Origin: Bin52 sp965213935
Lineage (GTDB): Bacteria > Pseudomonadota > Alphaproteobacteria > Thalassobaculales > Thalassobaculaceae
Reading direction: 5' to 3'
Length of the DNA: 64,000 bases
Assembly (NCBI GenBank): GCA_965213935.1
Contig: CBDCAO010000010.1
Coordinates: forward strand, 1 to 64,000
The position numbers and the translations under genes are program-made. The notes beneath the pieces were generated by a model, which saw nothing but the letters and a program-made list of their open reading frames with translations, searched no databases and was not told the origin of the DNA. Below are positions 9,105 to 17,524 of the stretch, piece by piece. Numbering within the stretch: the first letter of the stretch is position 1; each line of letters begins with the position of its first letter.

Positions 9105-9626
9105 ATGATTGGGCGTTACTACTCGCCCGATGACCCCGACAGCTATGTCACGCCGTCGAGGCTAAAGCGTCTGGGAAGGAAGAAGCAGTGCGCCTACATG
9201 GTTCAATGGTTCCACGGCATGTTTGGGGATCCCGCCAACGAGACGCCGTACAACGGCCGGGAAGGAGGCTATCAGTACATCTGGGGCGGTCCGTACGAGG
9301 CCGCGAATGAGTTGGGGGCGGAGTTCGGCGGTATCGTTTCGGAAGAAACGCTCGAGGCTGCGATAGCGGAGGTGGAGAGCGACGGCATTGTGGAATGGGC
9401 GCCAGGACCGGGCCATCCCGATCAGAAGGCCCGGACGGAAGAGGCGATGGCAGATGACCGTGAGCCTCCGACCACGAACCTGGAAGAGATTCGCGAAAGA
9501 CTCGAAGGCGGGGTTTCTCCGCAATTCGGCGACGCGCTGGAAGCCCGGCGTCGCAGCTCCGCCACCTCGACCGCGCCTGGGCCTCGACGGTCCACGCGTT
9601 CCAGGGCCGCACGGTCGACAATGTGA
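9105..9626 (+). CDS. Hypothetical protein, probably truncated at its C-terminus
   Basis: Starts at an ATG overlapping the original vapC stop (ATGA). The first 105 or so residues look like a real protein: MIGRYYSPDDPDSYVTPSR, PANETPYNGREGGYQYIWGG and SDGIVEWAPGPGHP. I recall similar N-terminal regions in proteins with C-terminal HEPN-like domains, but cannot assign a family. From about residue 150 the sequence turns into arginine- and serine-rich filler, which is the out-of-frame reading of a relaxase remnant beginning at 9566. The gene therefore seems to have lost its own C-terminus. Its placement after a toxin pair suggests the same mobile or defence context. Function unknown. Confidence 0.5.
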   Translation: MIGRYYSPDDPDSYVTPSRLKRLGRKKQCAYMVQWFHGMFGDPANETPYNGREGGYQYIWGGPYEAANELGAEFGGIVSEETLEAAIAEVESDGIVEWAPGPGHPDQKARTEEAMADDREPPTTNLEEIRERLEGGVSPQFGDALEARRRSSATSTAPGPRRSTRSRAARSTM

Positions 9627-9866
9627 TTTCCGCGATGGAAGCCAACCATCCCCATCACCTCACCACGCAGAAATCGTTCTACGTGGAGATCTGCCGCACG
9701 CGCTCGCGCGGAGCTGGTCACTGACGACAAGACGACGCTGAAAGAGCAGCTCGAAGCCGCTACCGGCGAGCGCATCGCGGCGCTCGAAACGGTCGACCCG
9801 GACAAGGCGAAGGGGATGGAACAGGACCGTGCCGCGAAGAGCGTCGATCGCGGCCTCGTGTTGTAG
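9566..9866 (+). pseudogene. Remnant of a TraA/MobF-type conjugative relaxase-helicase C-terminus
   Basis: Translation from 9566 gives LDRAWASTVHAFQGRTVDNV and then EANHPHHLTTQKSFYVEICR, which matches the last helicase motifs of TraA-like relaxases (HAFQGRT, and the SRAR-like segment). At about 9710 the frame breaks by one base. The next frame continues RAELVTDDKTTLKEQLEAAT and GERIAALETVDPDKAKG to a TAG at 9864. The conserved tail spans two frames and the whole N-terminal relaxase is missing. This shows that a conjugative plasmid or integrative element once contributed DNA here. Confidence 0.75.
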
Positions 9867-10032
9867 GGTGCTTCGACCGGCGGCGGTGCGGAGTCGGGCG
9901 GCGGAGAGGTCATAGCCCATGCGCCGCACCGTATTGAATCGCCGTCCGGCGTTCCATATGGGGTGTTCAGGCGCCGCTTTGGCACGGATAATATGCGGTT
10001 CGGTCGACGCGGCGGAAAGGTGGAATGGTTCG

Positions 10033-10470
10033 ATGGGCACGGTTCTCGAAGACGTCACAAGCGAAACCATCGACGCAATGCACATACGTCGGCGCGTCGA
10101 TGACTGGGAAGAGCGCCTTGGAGAGCTCTTTGCCGTGCTCGGCGCCTGGTTGCCGGAAGGATGGGAAGCCCGCCCAGGCACCCCGGTCGTCATGGACGAG
10201 GAGTTGATGCGAAAGTTCGGCGTCACTGCGAAACGGATGCCGACGCTCGAACTGAAGGACCGTGCAGGTCATGTTGCCAGGCTGGTCCCGCGCGGACTGT
10301 GGATCATCGGCAGCAACGGCCGTGTGGATCTGAAGCGGGATGGGCGTCACTACCTGATCGTCGATATGGCCGAGAATTTCGAGGCGCCCGATTGGCAGGC
10401 CGCTCCCGCTGAACGACGGTGCACCCGCGAGGCGGTCAGCGAAGATTGGCTGCGGCGTATCCTGCAGTGA
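10033..10470 (+). CDS. Hypothetical protein coupled to a HEPN gene
   Basis: 145 residues from the ATG at 10033 (MGTVLEDVTSETIDAMHIRR), preceded by a purine-rich GGAAAGGTGGA. The frame is open from 9919 but the extra N-terminus is low complexity. The body has helical and beta-rich segments (DWEERLGELFAVLGAWLPEG, PRGLWIIGSNGRVDLKRDG), no signal peptide and no membrane segment. Its stop overlaps the GTG start of the next gene (GTGA), so the two are translationally coupled. The partner carries an Rx4H HEPN motif, so the pair has a toxin-antitoxin-like or defence-like arrangement. No family recognised. Confidence 0.6.
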   Translation: MGTVLEDVTSETIDAMHIRRRVDDWEERLGELFAVLGAWLPEGWEARPGTPVVMDEELMRKFGVTAKRMPTLELKDRAGHVARLVPRGLWIIGSNGRVDLKRDGRHYLIVDMAENFEAPDWQAAPAERRCTREAVSEDWLRRILQ

Positions 10471-10929
10471 ACGATCTCGAGGCTATCGCCGCCCTGTTTC
10501 AGCAGGTCGATAACTCTCTGGAGCAATTGCGCGAGCGGCACGATGCGGGTGGCGCAGATGATCAGCGCGACGCTGTCGCACGTCGGCAGAAGCTCAACGA
10601 GCAAGCCTATTTCGTGCTGGCCTGGGGCCAGTTGGAAGCGGACATCGACGATGCCAGCCGGGACGCGATCCGACTGGGGAAATCACACGCGGACTGGCGG
10701 CACCGCCGGGCGTGGAACGTGTATGTACGACGAGGAAAACCCCAGGCTGAGCTTCAGGAACCGTTTGACACTGGTTCTCGACCGGAGCAGCGACGAGTGG
10801 AAAAGGACCGTGGAGCTCTACGAGGTCCGCAACCAGATTGCCCATGGCGATCTGCGCCACGCAGGTATCAACCTCCCCACCGTGATCGAGGATTTCCACC
10901 GGATCCGGTCGTCGCTGGCGCGGGACTGA
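10467..10929 (+). pseudogene. HEPN-domain protein with a frameshift
   Basis: From GTG at 10467 the frame gives VNDLEAIAALFQQVDNSLEQ and NEQAYFVLAWGQLEADIDDA, then HADWRHRRAWN. Near 10720 the sense moves one base to another frame: MYDEENPRLSFRNRLTLVLD, then VELYEVRNQIAHGDLRHAG, ending SSLARD at 10929. RNQIAH is the Rx4H signature of HEPN domains, which are often ribonucleases in toxin and phage-defence systems. Because the conserved motif lies after the frameshift, the gene is probably inactive unless the shift is a sequencing error or is recoded. Without the shift the protein would be about 153 residues. Confidence 0.65.
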
Positions 10930-11390
10930 GCGGCTGCGGGCGTTTCGGCTGCGGCGCGGGGACGTCGAGGGTGTCGCTGAAGCTGCAACAAAATACTCGT
11001 TTCACAGAGAATGAAGCGCTCCGGCATGCGATGACGGATCGTCGGAGGACAGGCCGTTCTCACCTTCCGCGCCCTGCTCAAATCCGGACGCTTCGAGAGC
11101 GCATGGAAGGCCATGATCGCCGCGGACGCCGCTCCGGCCAACGACAACATCAGCCTGAATCACGACCGGTCGCTCGCTGCATGAACAAAACCGTCGGTGC
11201 TGCAACTACAACTGCCATACGAGATTCGCACCCTTTCCGCACCGACCTCCTTCGCACCGGCGTCCGCAGTCCAGCTTGTACCGATGCCGACGCACTGTGG
11301 CGTTGCGCATCGCGATAGCGACCGCCTTCTTCTGACCACGCTGCTTGGCCCAATCTCCCTGGAACAGCTTTGCCTGGCCACAGGGCCGGC
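10930..11390. other. Gene-poor junction with repeat copy
   Basis: No convincing intact gene. On the plus strand a short open tail reads LTFRALLKSGRFESAWKAMI and then ADAAPANDNISLNHDRSLAA before a stop. It looks like the C-terminus of some element-encoded protein, but I could not identify it. A 62-codon minus-strand frame at 11206-11394 (MSRPCGQAKLFQGDWAKQRG) is basic and cysteine-rich and is of doubtful reality. The stretch includes the first copy of a 150-base repeat. Confidence 0.4.
11084..11233 (+). repeat. Copy 1 of a 150-bp dispersed repeat (right end of a MITE-like element)
   Basis: Nearly identical, with about five differences by eye, to 56078-56227. It ends in GCACCC, the same terminal bases as the right end of the 348-bp element at 55880-56227. 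No matching left terminus (GGGTGTAGTTCTCGTATG) is seen upstream of it here, so this copy is truncated or belongs to a larger rearranged element. Confidence 0.85.
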
Positions 11391-14300
11391 TCACGACTCC
11401 GCAGTTGCTTCCTCAAAACGTCTTCTCACTTGTGCGGTCATCCTTACCAGCCCGTAGATGTCCAACACTTGCCGATAGATTTCCTCAGAATTGGCGTCCG
11501 CTTTCGACCTCCTGACAGCACCTACCAACGTTGCCAGTTCGCCGCTGGGCACTTCATCGAAGGATCTCGGACCGATGTCTCGCAACCGAACTCGATCGGT
11601 CCCGGGGGTGCGAAGCATGGCGTTGCGGTAATCGCTTGCTCCCACCTCTCGTTCAACAACGACCCGTCCATCGCGTTCCAGCTTCGCCAGCGCACGGTTT
11701 AAAGTTTGCCGAATTTGAGGGCCTAGTCGTCGGATGCCACTTGCTCTCAGATAGGTCTGATAGGCGCGGTTCTCCAACACTGGACCTTCCGTCTCAATGA
11801 TGGCGCACAGTACCTCTGCAGCCTCGCCCTGCGATGCTCTGCGGGGATCCACCGCATGCCCCTGCCATTGCAGGTAGGGCGCCAATTGAACTCCGTCCAC
11901 CGATGTCGAAGCGCCAGCGACTATCGCTTCTGCTTCCCCGATTTCCCATTCCGGCCGTTCGATGCGGTCTACGACTATGTCCAGTTCACTCGTAGGTTGA
12001 CGCACAGTGACGGTTTCGCCCTTCTCGGCGCCCAACAAAGCCACCGCAAGCGGCTTGTTGTCGTTGATGATGGCCCTGGCAGGATCGTCCTTGCCCCGCA
12101 CGATGGTCACCCGCCGGACATTCAGGCCGCGTCCCGCTTCGTGATACGATACGGTGTCGCCCACCTCAACGCAGAGCCGTTCTTCCTTGGGCTCTTCCGA
12201 CCCGCCCTGCGAAGTGGACGCGCCGACCGGTTGTTCTTCCGACTGCTCAATGGCTTCTCCGAGGAGCACCGTTTCGCCGCCTACAGCACCTGCGCCGGCT
12301 CGAAACGCCTCGAGCCGGCCGGCGATATAGTCCATCAGCTTCTTCAGCTCGCGGTCGGCATCCTCGAACCAGTCGGTCGACCAAATTCGGTAAATGTCCC
12401 AACCCAGATCGCGCAGGACGGCTTCGCGCAAGCGGTCCCGGTCCCGTACCGAGAGAGCGGAATGGTACGCTCTTCCATCGCATTCGACACCCAGGAGATA
12501 GCCGTACGGGTAGTCTGGGTGCCGCACGCCGAGATCGATGCGAAAGCCTGCCACACCGACCTGCGGGTCAACCTGAAGGCCCTGACGTCGCAACCGTTCC
12601 AGAACATATTCTTCAAACGGACTTTCGGGTTCGCGCCCGGTGTCGATCCCCGTCTCTATCTTCCCGGTCGCCGCATATTCCAGATAGTCGCGAAGGATCC
12701 GCACGCCTTCGCTGACACCAGGACCGACGGCGATGTCGTTGGCCTGCATTGATGAAAACACCTCCATGCGCTGCCGGGCCCGGCTGAACAGCACGTTCAG
12801 ACGTCTTTCTCCACCGCTGTGCGTGATTGGTCCGAAGCGACGCATGACAGGTCCGCCGGCCTTTTCTCTGCCGTAGACCGTCGAAATGAAGATCACATCG
12901 CGCTCGTCACCTTGAACCGTTTCGAGGTTTCTGACGATGAACGGATACAGCGTATTCCGCCAGCGTCTGCGATAGCGCGCCACTGCGGGCCTCGCGGCGG
13001 TTTCGCGGTCGAGCATCTCGTTGATATGGTCGCGCTGCCGCTGATTCATAGCGACAATGGCAGTGTTTAGGTCCCGGTTGGCGGGGTCTTCCATGAACGT
13101 ACAGGCCGCACTGACGACGCGTTCCGCCTCGATGCGGTTTAGCCCTCCCTTGGCAAGGCCATCGGCGACATGGTGAAAGCGAACGCCGCTGTCCTCCCGG
13201 TTCTCGTCCGGCCCGGGAAACACGATCAGTCTGTTGTCGTAGAATCGCGCATTGGAGAACTGGATCAGGCTGCTATGCCTCGAACGGTAGTGCCACTGCA
13301 GATATCTTGGCGGATGCCAAGCTGACAGAGACAGGTCCAGAATGGACTCGACCATCGGGGCCAGCATCTGTTCGTCATCATCCTCTTCCATGGGAGCCGC
13401 GGAACCGCCCTGAAAATAGGTCGATGGCGGCAGTTGCTTGGGATCGCCCACGATCACCGCCTGGCGACCACGCGCGATGGCCCCCAATGCGTCGCAGGGG
13501 AGCATCTGTGAAGCCTCGTCGATCACGACGACGTCAAAGAGGCCCGAATCGCGCGGCAGCAGTTCCGCAACTGTCGTGGGCGACATCATGAAACAGGGTT
13601 TCATCTGAAGCAGCGCCGTGCCCGCGCGACGAAGCAGGTTCCGCAAAGTGACGCTGCTTCTTTGCAGAGAAAGCTGATGTTGGATCAGCGCCTTCTCCGT
13701 GAACGCGCCCGGTCCGCCGAAGCTGACGCCATTGTCAACGGTTCGGGACGAGAGCTCGTAAGCGATGCGCGCACGCTCAAGGTCCTGCAGGCGCGCCTCC
13801 AGTTCCTTGAATGCATCGCGGTAACTGCCTAGCTGCCAACTGCTGAGCTCATTGAGTTCCGGGTGTCGACGGTAAACCCTCGCCGTGAGCGAACGATACA
13901 ACGCCCATTCGTATGCCTCGCGCAGCTTTCTCGCCGACATGCCATGCTCGTCCAGAGCGGCTAGAACCGGTCCGGCATGGCTTGCTTGGACACCTTTACG
14001 CGCGCGCCGATAACTGCTCCACGACAACAGCGTATCCCGAGCATCCCAGGCTTCTCGGGCGCGCTCGCGCAGCGCTCCGAGTCCGGTGGTCTCGTGCTCG
14101 CCCCCATCCAGAAACACCGCCGTCTCGAGCTCCAGCGATTCCACACATTCCCGCCACGCCTTGGTTGCCGCGATAAACGCCTGCCTCACCGCAGAAGCGC
14201 GTTTCTCCACATCTGCGGACTGTGTCACGAATATCGCTACCTGTTTCCAAGACTCATGAGACAACCCGAGCGCGGACATGGTATCCGCCAGCATGCAGAC

Positions 14301-17300
14301 CATGTTCAGCGTTTCTATATTCGGCGCCTCGGTCGGAAACACCAGGGCGATATTTCCGTCGCCTTCAGCGTCCTCCGTGAGTGATCGGCACTCTTCTACC
14401 AAAGCTGCCAGGTCGACCGCGTTGACGCACAGTTCATCGGCATCCAGTCCGGCGGCTTCAAGACCGTCCGCCACTACGTCCAACCGTGCAGCCCTCTCCC
14501 GAGCCTCCAAGGGCTCCGGTTCCTCGTCCGTCCTCCGCCAGTTCGAAGGCAAGGCTTCGGCAATCCGACGTATTTCGTCCAGGCACTGAATATTGCCATG
14601 CAGCAGGATCCGACGCGCCTCCGAGCGACCGTCTCCTTCTCCCGCCAGTCTCTGAAAGACTTCGGCGCTCCACTTGGCGACGAGTCTCGCCGGCGCCATA
14701 TCGGAATCCGCACCCCGCCAGTCCGCGCCCAGACAGCGCTTGAACTCCTCATCCTCCGCCAGCCGCGCCGACATGTCGCGATACTCGATCAGCTCTCGAA
14801 TGCCCTCGGCCGCTTCTGTCCTGGTGGCCTTGGACTGAACCAGCGAGATTTCCCGATAGAGCCGCATGGCTCGTCTCGCTTGCCTATCGAACAACAATGG
14901 ACCTCTCGAAGCGTTCAAGGATCGCGTGGCTTGCTGCAACTCTTCCTTGGCTGGTAACGACATAAAGTCGAAACGCTCCACGAGTTTGTCCCGTATTTGC
15001 TTCACTTTGCGGCATTCGTTATTCGCCCGTTCAAGTATTCGCCCGGCGTCGTGTGTCATCAGTGCGTCCGTACGGGACGACAAGAGACCGGTGTCAGCTT
15101 CTTGCAACAGCTCGATGCACTGCTCCATCGTCAGGCAGATTTCCGGAGTAGTTGCCGCAAAGCCGAAGCAGCTCGCCAGCCTTCCCAGAATTGCGTCGAT
15201 ACGGTCACGCCTTTCCGCCATCTCACGTAATGACCGCGCTTCCGATCTCGCTTCTCTTGCAGATTGAGTTGAAATCCCGAGCGAGACGGCGGCTCTCTCC
15301 AGTTCGTGCAAGTCTTCGGCATCCGGCAGTTCGTCGGCGCCGATCCCGTATCTGTCGTTCATTTCGTCGCCGATATTCCGGATACGAAGCGCGCGGGCCG
15401 CCGCTCGGCGCATACCATCACGAGTCTCCTGTCGACCGAGCGAACCAAATTCGCAGTGCCCCAGAGCGTCTGGCACCTGCTGAACCGCCTGAGCTCCAAG
15501 GTGAACGAAGCCCACCTCCCGGATCGTGATGTCCTTTCCGTCCAAACCGCTCTCGGACAGCAAGTCTTGCAGATCGGCCAGTCTCTGCTCCCATACAGCG
15601 AGCAGTTGAACAGATGCCCCGACCTCAACAGGAGAGAGATCGACTCTCTCCGCGCCACGCCATGGCAATCGGCCGCCGCTCTCGACAAGCTCCCTGAACT
15701 CGCCTTCGGCATGCTCCAGGCGAACGATACAATCGTGCGCCGTATCCACTTCCTCCAGCGTAACGTCTTCTACACTCGCCAGCTGCGCTGCCGAAACCGC
15801 CGCTGGCAATCCAGCATCCGAACTCTTTCGCTCGATCGTGTTCCAGAGCACGTCATGGACGGTTTCGTCGATCTTTCCGACCTTCGTGCCCATAATGCGC
15901 GCATAGGTTCGCAGGCCGTCTCTCTGTCTCGTCCAGGCCTGTCTTTGCTGTTTGTACTGCAATGGATCGAAGTCCGGACGCGGCATTGAGACTCTCTCTT
16001 CAAGAGACCGCCTGACCGCGCTCGCCTTCAATCCCTGTGCGTGCAAATTGAAACAGAATGGACCGAGCCCCGCTTTCTCCAGCCGGTCCTCGACCACTTC
16101 GAGCGCCGTAAGCTTCTCGGCAACGAACAACACCCTCTTGCGGGCCATGATCGCGGCCGCAATCATGTTCGCGATCGTCTGAGACTTGCCGGTGCCCGGT
16201 GGACCGAAGATCGTGAGGTTCTTGCCGGACAACACATCCGCTATGGCGCTGTGCTGGGACGAATCCGCGTCATAGATGAGGACCGGCACCTCCGCGGCCC
16301 ATTCGTCCGCATCGATCTCTCTGTTTTCCGCATACGGAATATCGGAAACTCCCGACTGCGCCATCAACGTCCGGATGTTACCGTGCGCTACCAGATCATG
16401 GCCTTCGGACCAGCCGTTCCGATCCAGATCCTGGTAGATCGCCAGCTTCGAGTAGGTGAACAAGTCGATTGTCAGGAAGCGCCGAATCCGCCAACGGCCG
16501 CGATGCGCGCAGATCTCGTCGTTTATCTTCTCGAAATAGCTCTGCGGAGAATCGTCCGTGTCGAATGCCGGAAGCTGCAAACCGAAATTCTGCTGAAGAA
16601 ATACCTTCAGGGTGACATTTGCAGTCGCTGCTTCTCCCGTGCCCTGAAACTTGTATACATATCGCCCGCGCACCAATTGACGGTCGAGTTCCCCCGGGAC
16701 CAGAACAAGCGGTGCCAGATGGGCTTGATCGGAATCATCGCTGTCGAACCATTCCAGAAAGCCGAAGGCGGCGAAGAGTGTCGCTACACCCGTCTGTCGG
16801 ATACTGGAGTGTGCGCGATCCCGCAGACGAGCCAGACTGGCGGAAAGGATCTCGTCCGAAAGCAGCGTCTGCAACGCGCTGTCGCGATGGCGCTCGGCAG
16901 CACTGTCCCCGCTCGACGCCGACAACTCATATTCGGGATCGATTCCGTGCCGCCGGCAGAGTTCTTCGGGGTCCAGGCCCCGCTCTGGTTTCCATTCGCC
17001 CATCCCCAGACGAAGCCGGACAAGATCGCGTGCTTCCCTTTCGACTTTTTCCGGGCCTGCTGTTCTCTCAGGGTGCCTCGCTACCTGTTCGATCGCCACC
17101 TTGTACGTCTCACTATTTTGCTTGTGATGTTCCAACGCTTGGAGAAATTCGTCGCTGTCCTCGTCATCGGGTTGGTCCCGCGGCACGGGCAGGGGCAGGA
17201 AGGAAAACTCGGCGCCGACTTCCAGCCGTTCGAAAACCATGTCCGGAAGCTCGTCGATAACGCGGATCTGAACTTGACCACGAGAGCCATGGGGACAGTG

Positions 17301-17465
17301 GAGCAGGTGATTGCGCCGCGTCATCCCAAGCAGCTGCTTTCTGAAGTCCTCAATCTGCGAAGCGATATGCTCGGCATGTGGGTCGATCACCTGCCCATCG
17401 CTAGTCGAGTTCGTGCGACGATCCTTGCCGTCATTAGGCCCCTGTTTTTCGACTGCTTCCATCAT
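11391..17465 (-). CDS. Giant DUF4011-helicase-nuclease-DUF3320 protein, Hhe-like anti-phage candidate
   Basis: 2,024 residues from the ATG at 17465 (MMEAVEKQGPNDGKD); a GTG at 17507 would add 14. The order is a DUF4011-like N-terminus (IEDFRKQLLGMTRRNHLL), then an SF1 helicase with Walker A FGPPGTGKSQTIANMIAAAI near residue 417 and Walker B VVVIDEASQM near 1311. Between them is a long helical insert. After helicase domain 2 (NLETVQGDERDVIFISTVYG) comes a Vsr/MTES_1575-type nuclease with ECDGRAYHS near 1658, then a DUF3320-like tail with LRDIGPRSFDEVPSGEL. This architecture is known from single-gene anti-phage proteins of the Hhe type. It would act on invading DNA in the cytoplasm. No frameshift is seen. 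Neighbours are transposons and TA remnants, typical of a defence island. Confidence 0.85.
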   Translation of the reverse strand: MMEAVEKQGPNDGKDRRTNSTSDGQVIDPHAEHIASQIEDFRKQLLGMTRRNHLLHCPHGSRGQVQIRVIDELPDMVFERLEVGAEFSFLPLPVPRDQPDDEDSDEFLQALEHHKQNSETYKVAIEQVARHPERTAGPEKVEREARDLVRLRLGMGEWKPERGLDPEELCRRHGIDPEYELSASSGDSAAERHRDSALQTLLSDEILSASLARLRDRAHSSIRQTGVATLFAAFGFLEWFDSDDSDQAHLAPLVLVPGELDRQLVRGRYVYKFQGTGEAATANVTLKVFLQQNFGLQLPAFDTDDSPQSYFEKINDEICAHRGRWRIRRFLTIDLFTYSKLAIYQDLDRNGWSEGHDLVAHGNIRTLMAQSGVSDIPYAENREIDADEWAAEVPVLIYDADSSQHSAIADVLSGKNLTIFGPPGTGKSQTIANMIAAAIMARKRVLFVAEKLTALEVVEDRLEKAGLGPFCFNLHAQGLKASAVRRSLEERVSMPRPDFDPLQYKQQRQAWTRQRDGLRTYARIMGTKVGKIDETVHDVLWNTIERKSSDAGLPAAVSAAQLASVEDVTLEEVDTAHDCIVRLEHAEGEFRELVESGGRLPWRGAERVDLSPVEVGASVQLLAVWEQRLADLQDLLSESGLDGKDITIREVGFVHLGAQAVQQVPDALGHCEFGSLGRQETRDGMRRAAARALRIRNIGDEMNDRYGIGADELPDAEDLHELERAAVSLGISTQSAREARSEARSLREMAERRDRIDAILGRLASCFGFAATTPEICLTMEQCIELLQEADTGLLSSRTDALMTHDAGRILERANNECRKVKQIRDKLVERFDFMSLPAKEELQQATRSLNASRGPLLFDRQARRAMRLYREISLVQSKATRTEAAEGIRELIEYRDMSARLAEDEEFKRCLGADWRGADSDMAPARLVAKWSAEVFQRLAGEGDGRSEARRILLHGNIQCLDEIRRIAEALPSNWRRTDEEPEPLEARERAARLDVVADGLEAAGLDADELCVNAVDLAALVEECRSLTEDAEGDGNIALVFPTEAPNIETLNMVCMLADTMSALGLSHESWKQVAIFVTQSADVEKRASAVRQAFIAATKAWRECVESLELETAVFLDGGEHETTGLGALRERAREAWDARDTLLSWSSYRRARKGVQASHAGPVLAALDEHGMSARKLREAYEWALYRSLTARVYRRHPELNELSSWQLGSYRDAFKELEARLQDLERARIAYELSSRTVDNGVSFGGPGAFTEKALIQHQLSLQRSSVTLRNLLRRAGTALLQMKPCFMMSPTTVAELLPRDSGLFDVVVIDEASQMLPCDALGAIARGRQAVIVGDPKQLPPSTYFQGGSAAPMEEDDDEQMLAPMVESILDLSLSAWHPPRYLQWHYRSRHSSLIQFSNARFYDNRLIVFPGPDENREDSGVRFHHVADGLAKGGLNRIEAERVVSAACTFMEDPANRDLNTAIVAMNQRQRDHINEMLDRETAARPAVARYRRRWRNTLYPFIVRNLETVQGDERDVIFISTVYGREKAGGPVMRRFGPITHSGGERRLNVLFSRARQRMEVFSSMQANDIAVGPGVSEGVRILRDYLEYAATGKIETGIDTGREPESPFEEYVLERLRRQGLQVDPQVGVAGFRIDLGVRHPDYPYGYLLGVECDGRAYHSALSVRDRDRLREAVLRDLGWDIYRIWSTDWFEDADRELKKLMDYIAGRLEAFRAGAGAVGGETVLLGEAIEQSEEQPVGASTSQGGSEEPKEERLCVEVGDTVSYHEAGRGLNVRRVTIVRGKDDPARAIINDNKPLAVALLGAEKGETVTVRQPTSELDIVVDRIERPEWEIGEAEAIVAGASTSVDGVQLAPYLQWQGHAVDPRRASQGEAAEVLCAIIETEGPVLENRAYQTYLRASGIRRLGPQIRQTLNRALAKLERDGRVVVEREVGASDYRNAMLRTPGTDRVRLRDIGPRSFDEVPSGELATLVGAVRRSKADANSEEIYRQVLDIYGLVRMTAQVRRRFEEATAES

Positions 17466-17524
17466 CCCCCCTGATCGGCCATTGCGCACTAGTCCTACCG
17501 AGTACACATTACTTGGCGTGGCAA

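Larger units (their letters stand above)
6567..9108 (+). pseudogene. VapC-type PIN-domain toxin, split by an IS element and carrying a nonsense codon
   Basis: The N-terminal part, from a TTG at 6567 or GTG at 6552, reads TRYLLDTSIISNAVKPRP and DLFVASLT, the start of a PIN ribonuclease with its first acidic residue. It is cut at 6688 by an insertion sequence. After the element the same frame resumes at 8787 as IAEIRRGILEAPGGRKRDDLE, then AGLIWARLMAEGKAEG followed by TGA at 8968. Translation past that stop gives PRSALDMILAAVAEANDCVM and TGNERDFRGLQIFNPLR, the conserved PIN tail with its final acidic residues. An arginine codon CGA has evidently become TGA. Removing the element and one target copy restores a continuous frame apart from that stop. 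Confidence 0.88.

Noticed and set aside
16041..17474. 477-codon plus-strand frame antisense to the Hhe-like gene
   Set aside because: No recognisable domain or start signal; the opposite frame is continuous for over 6 kb with helicase motifs.
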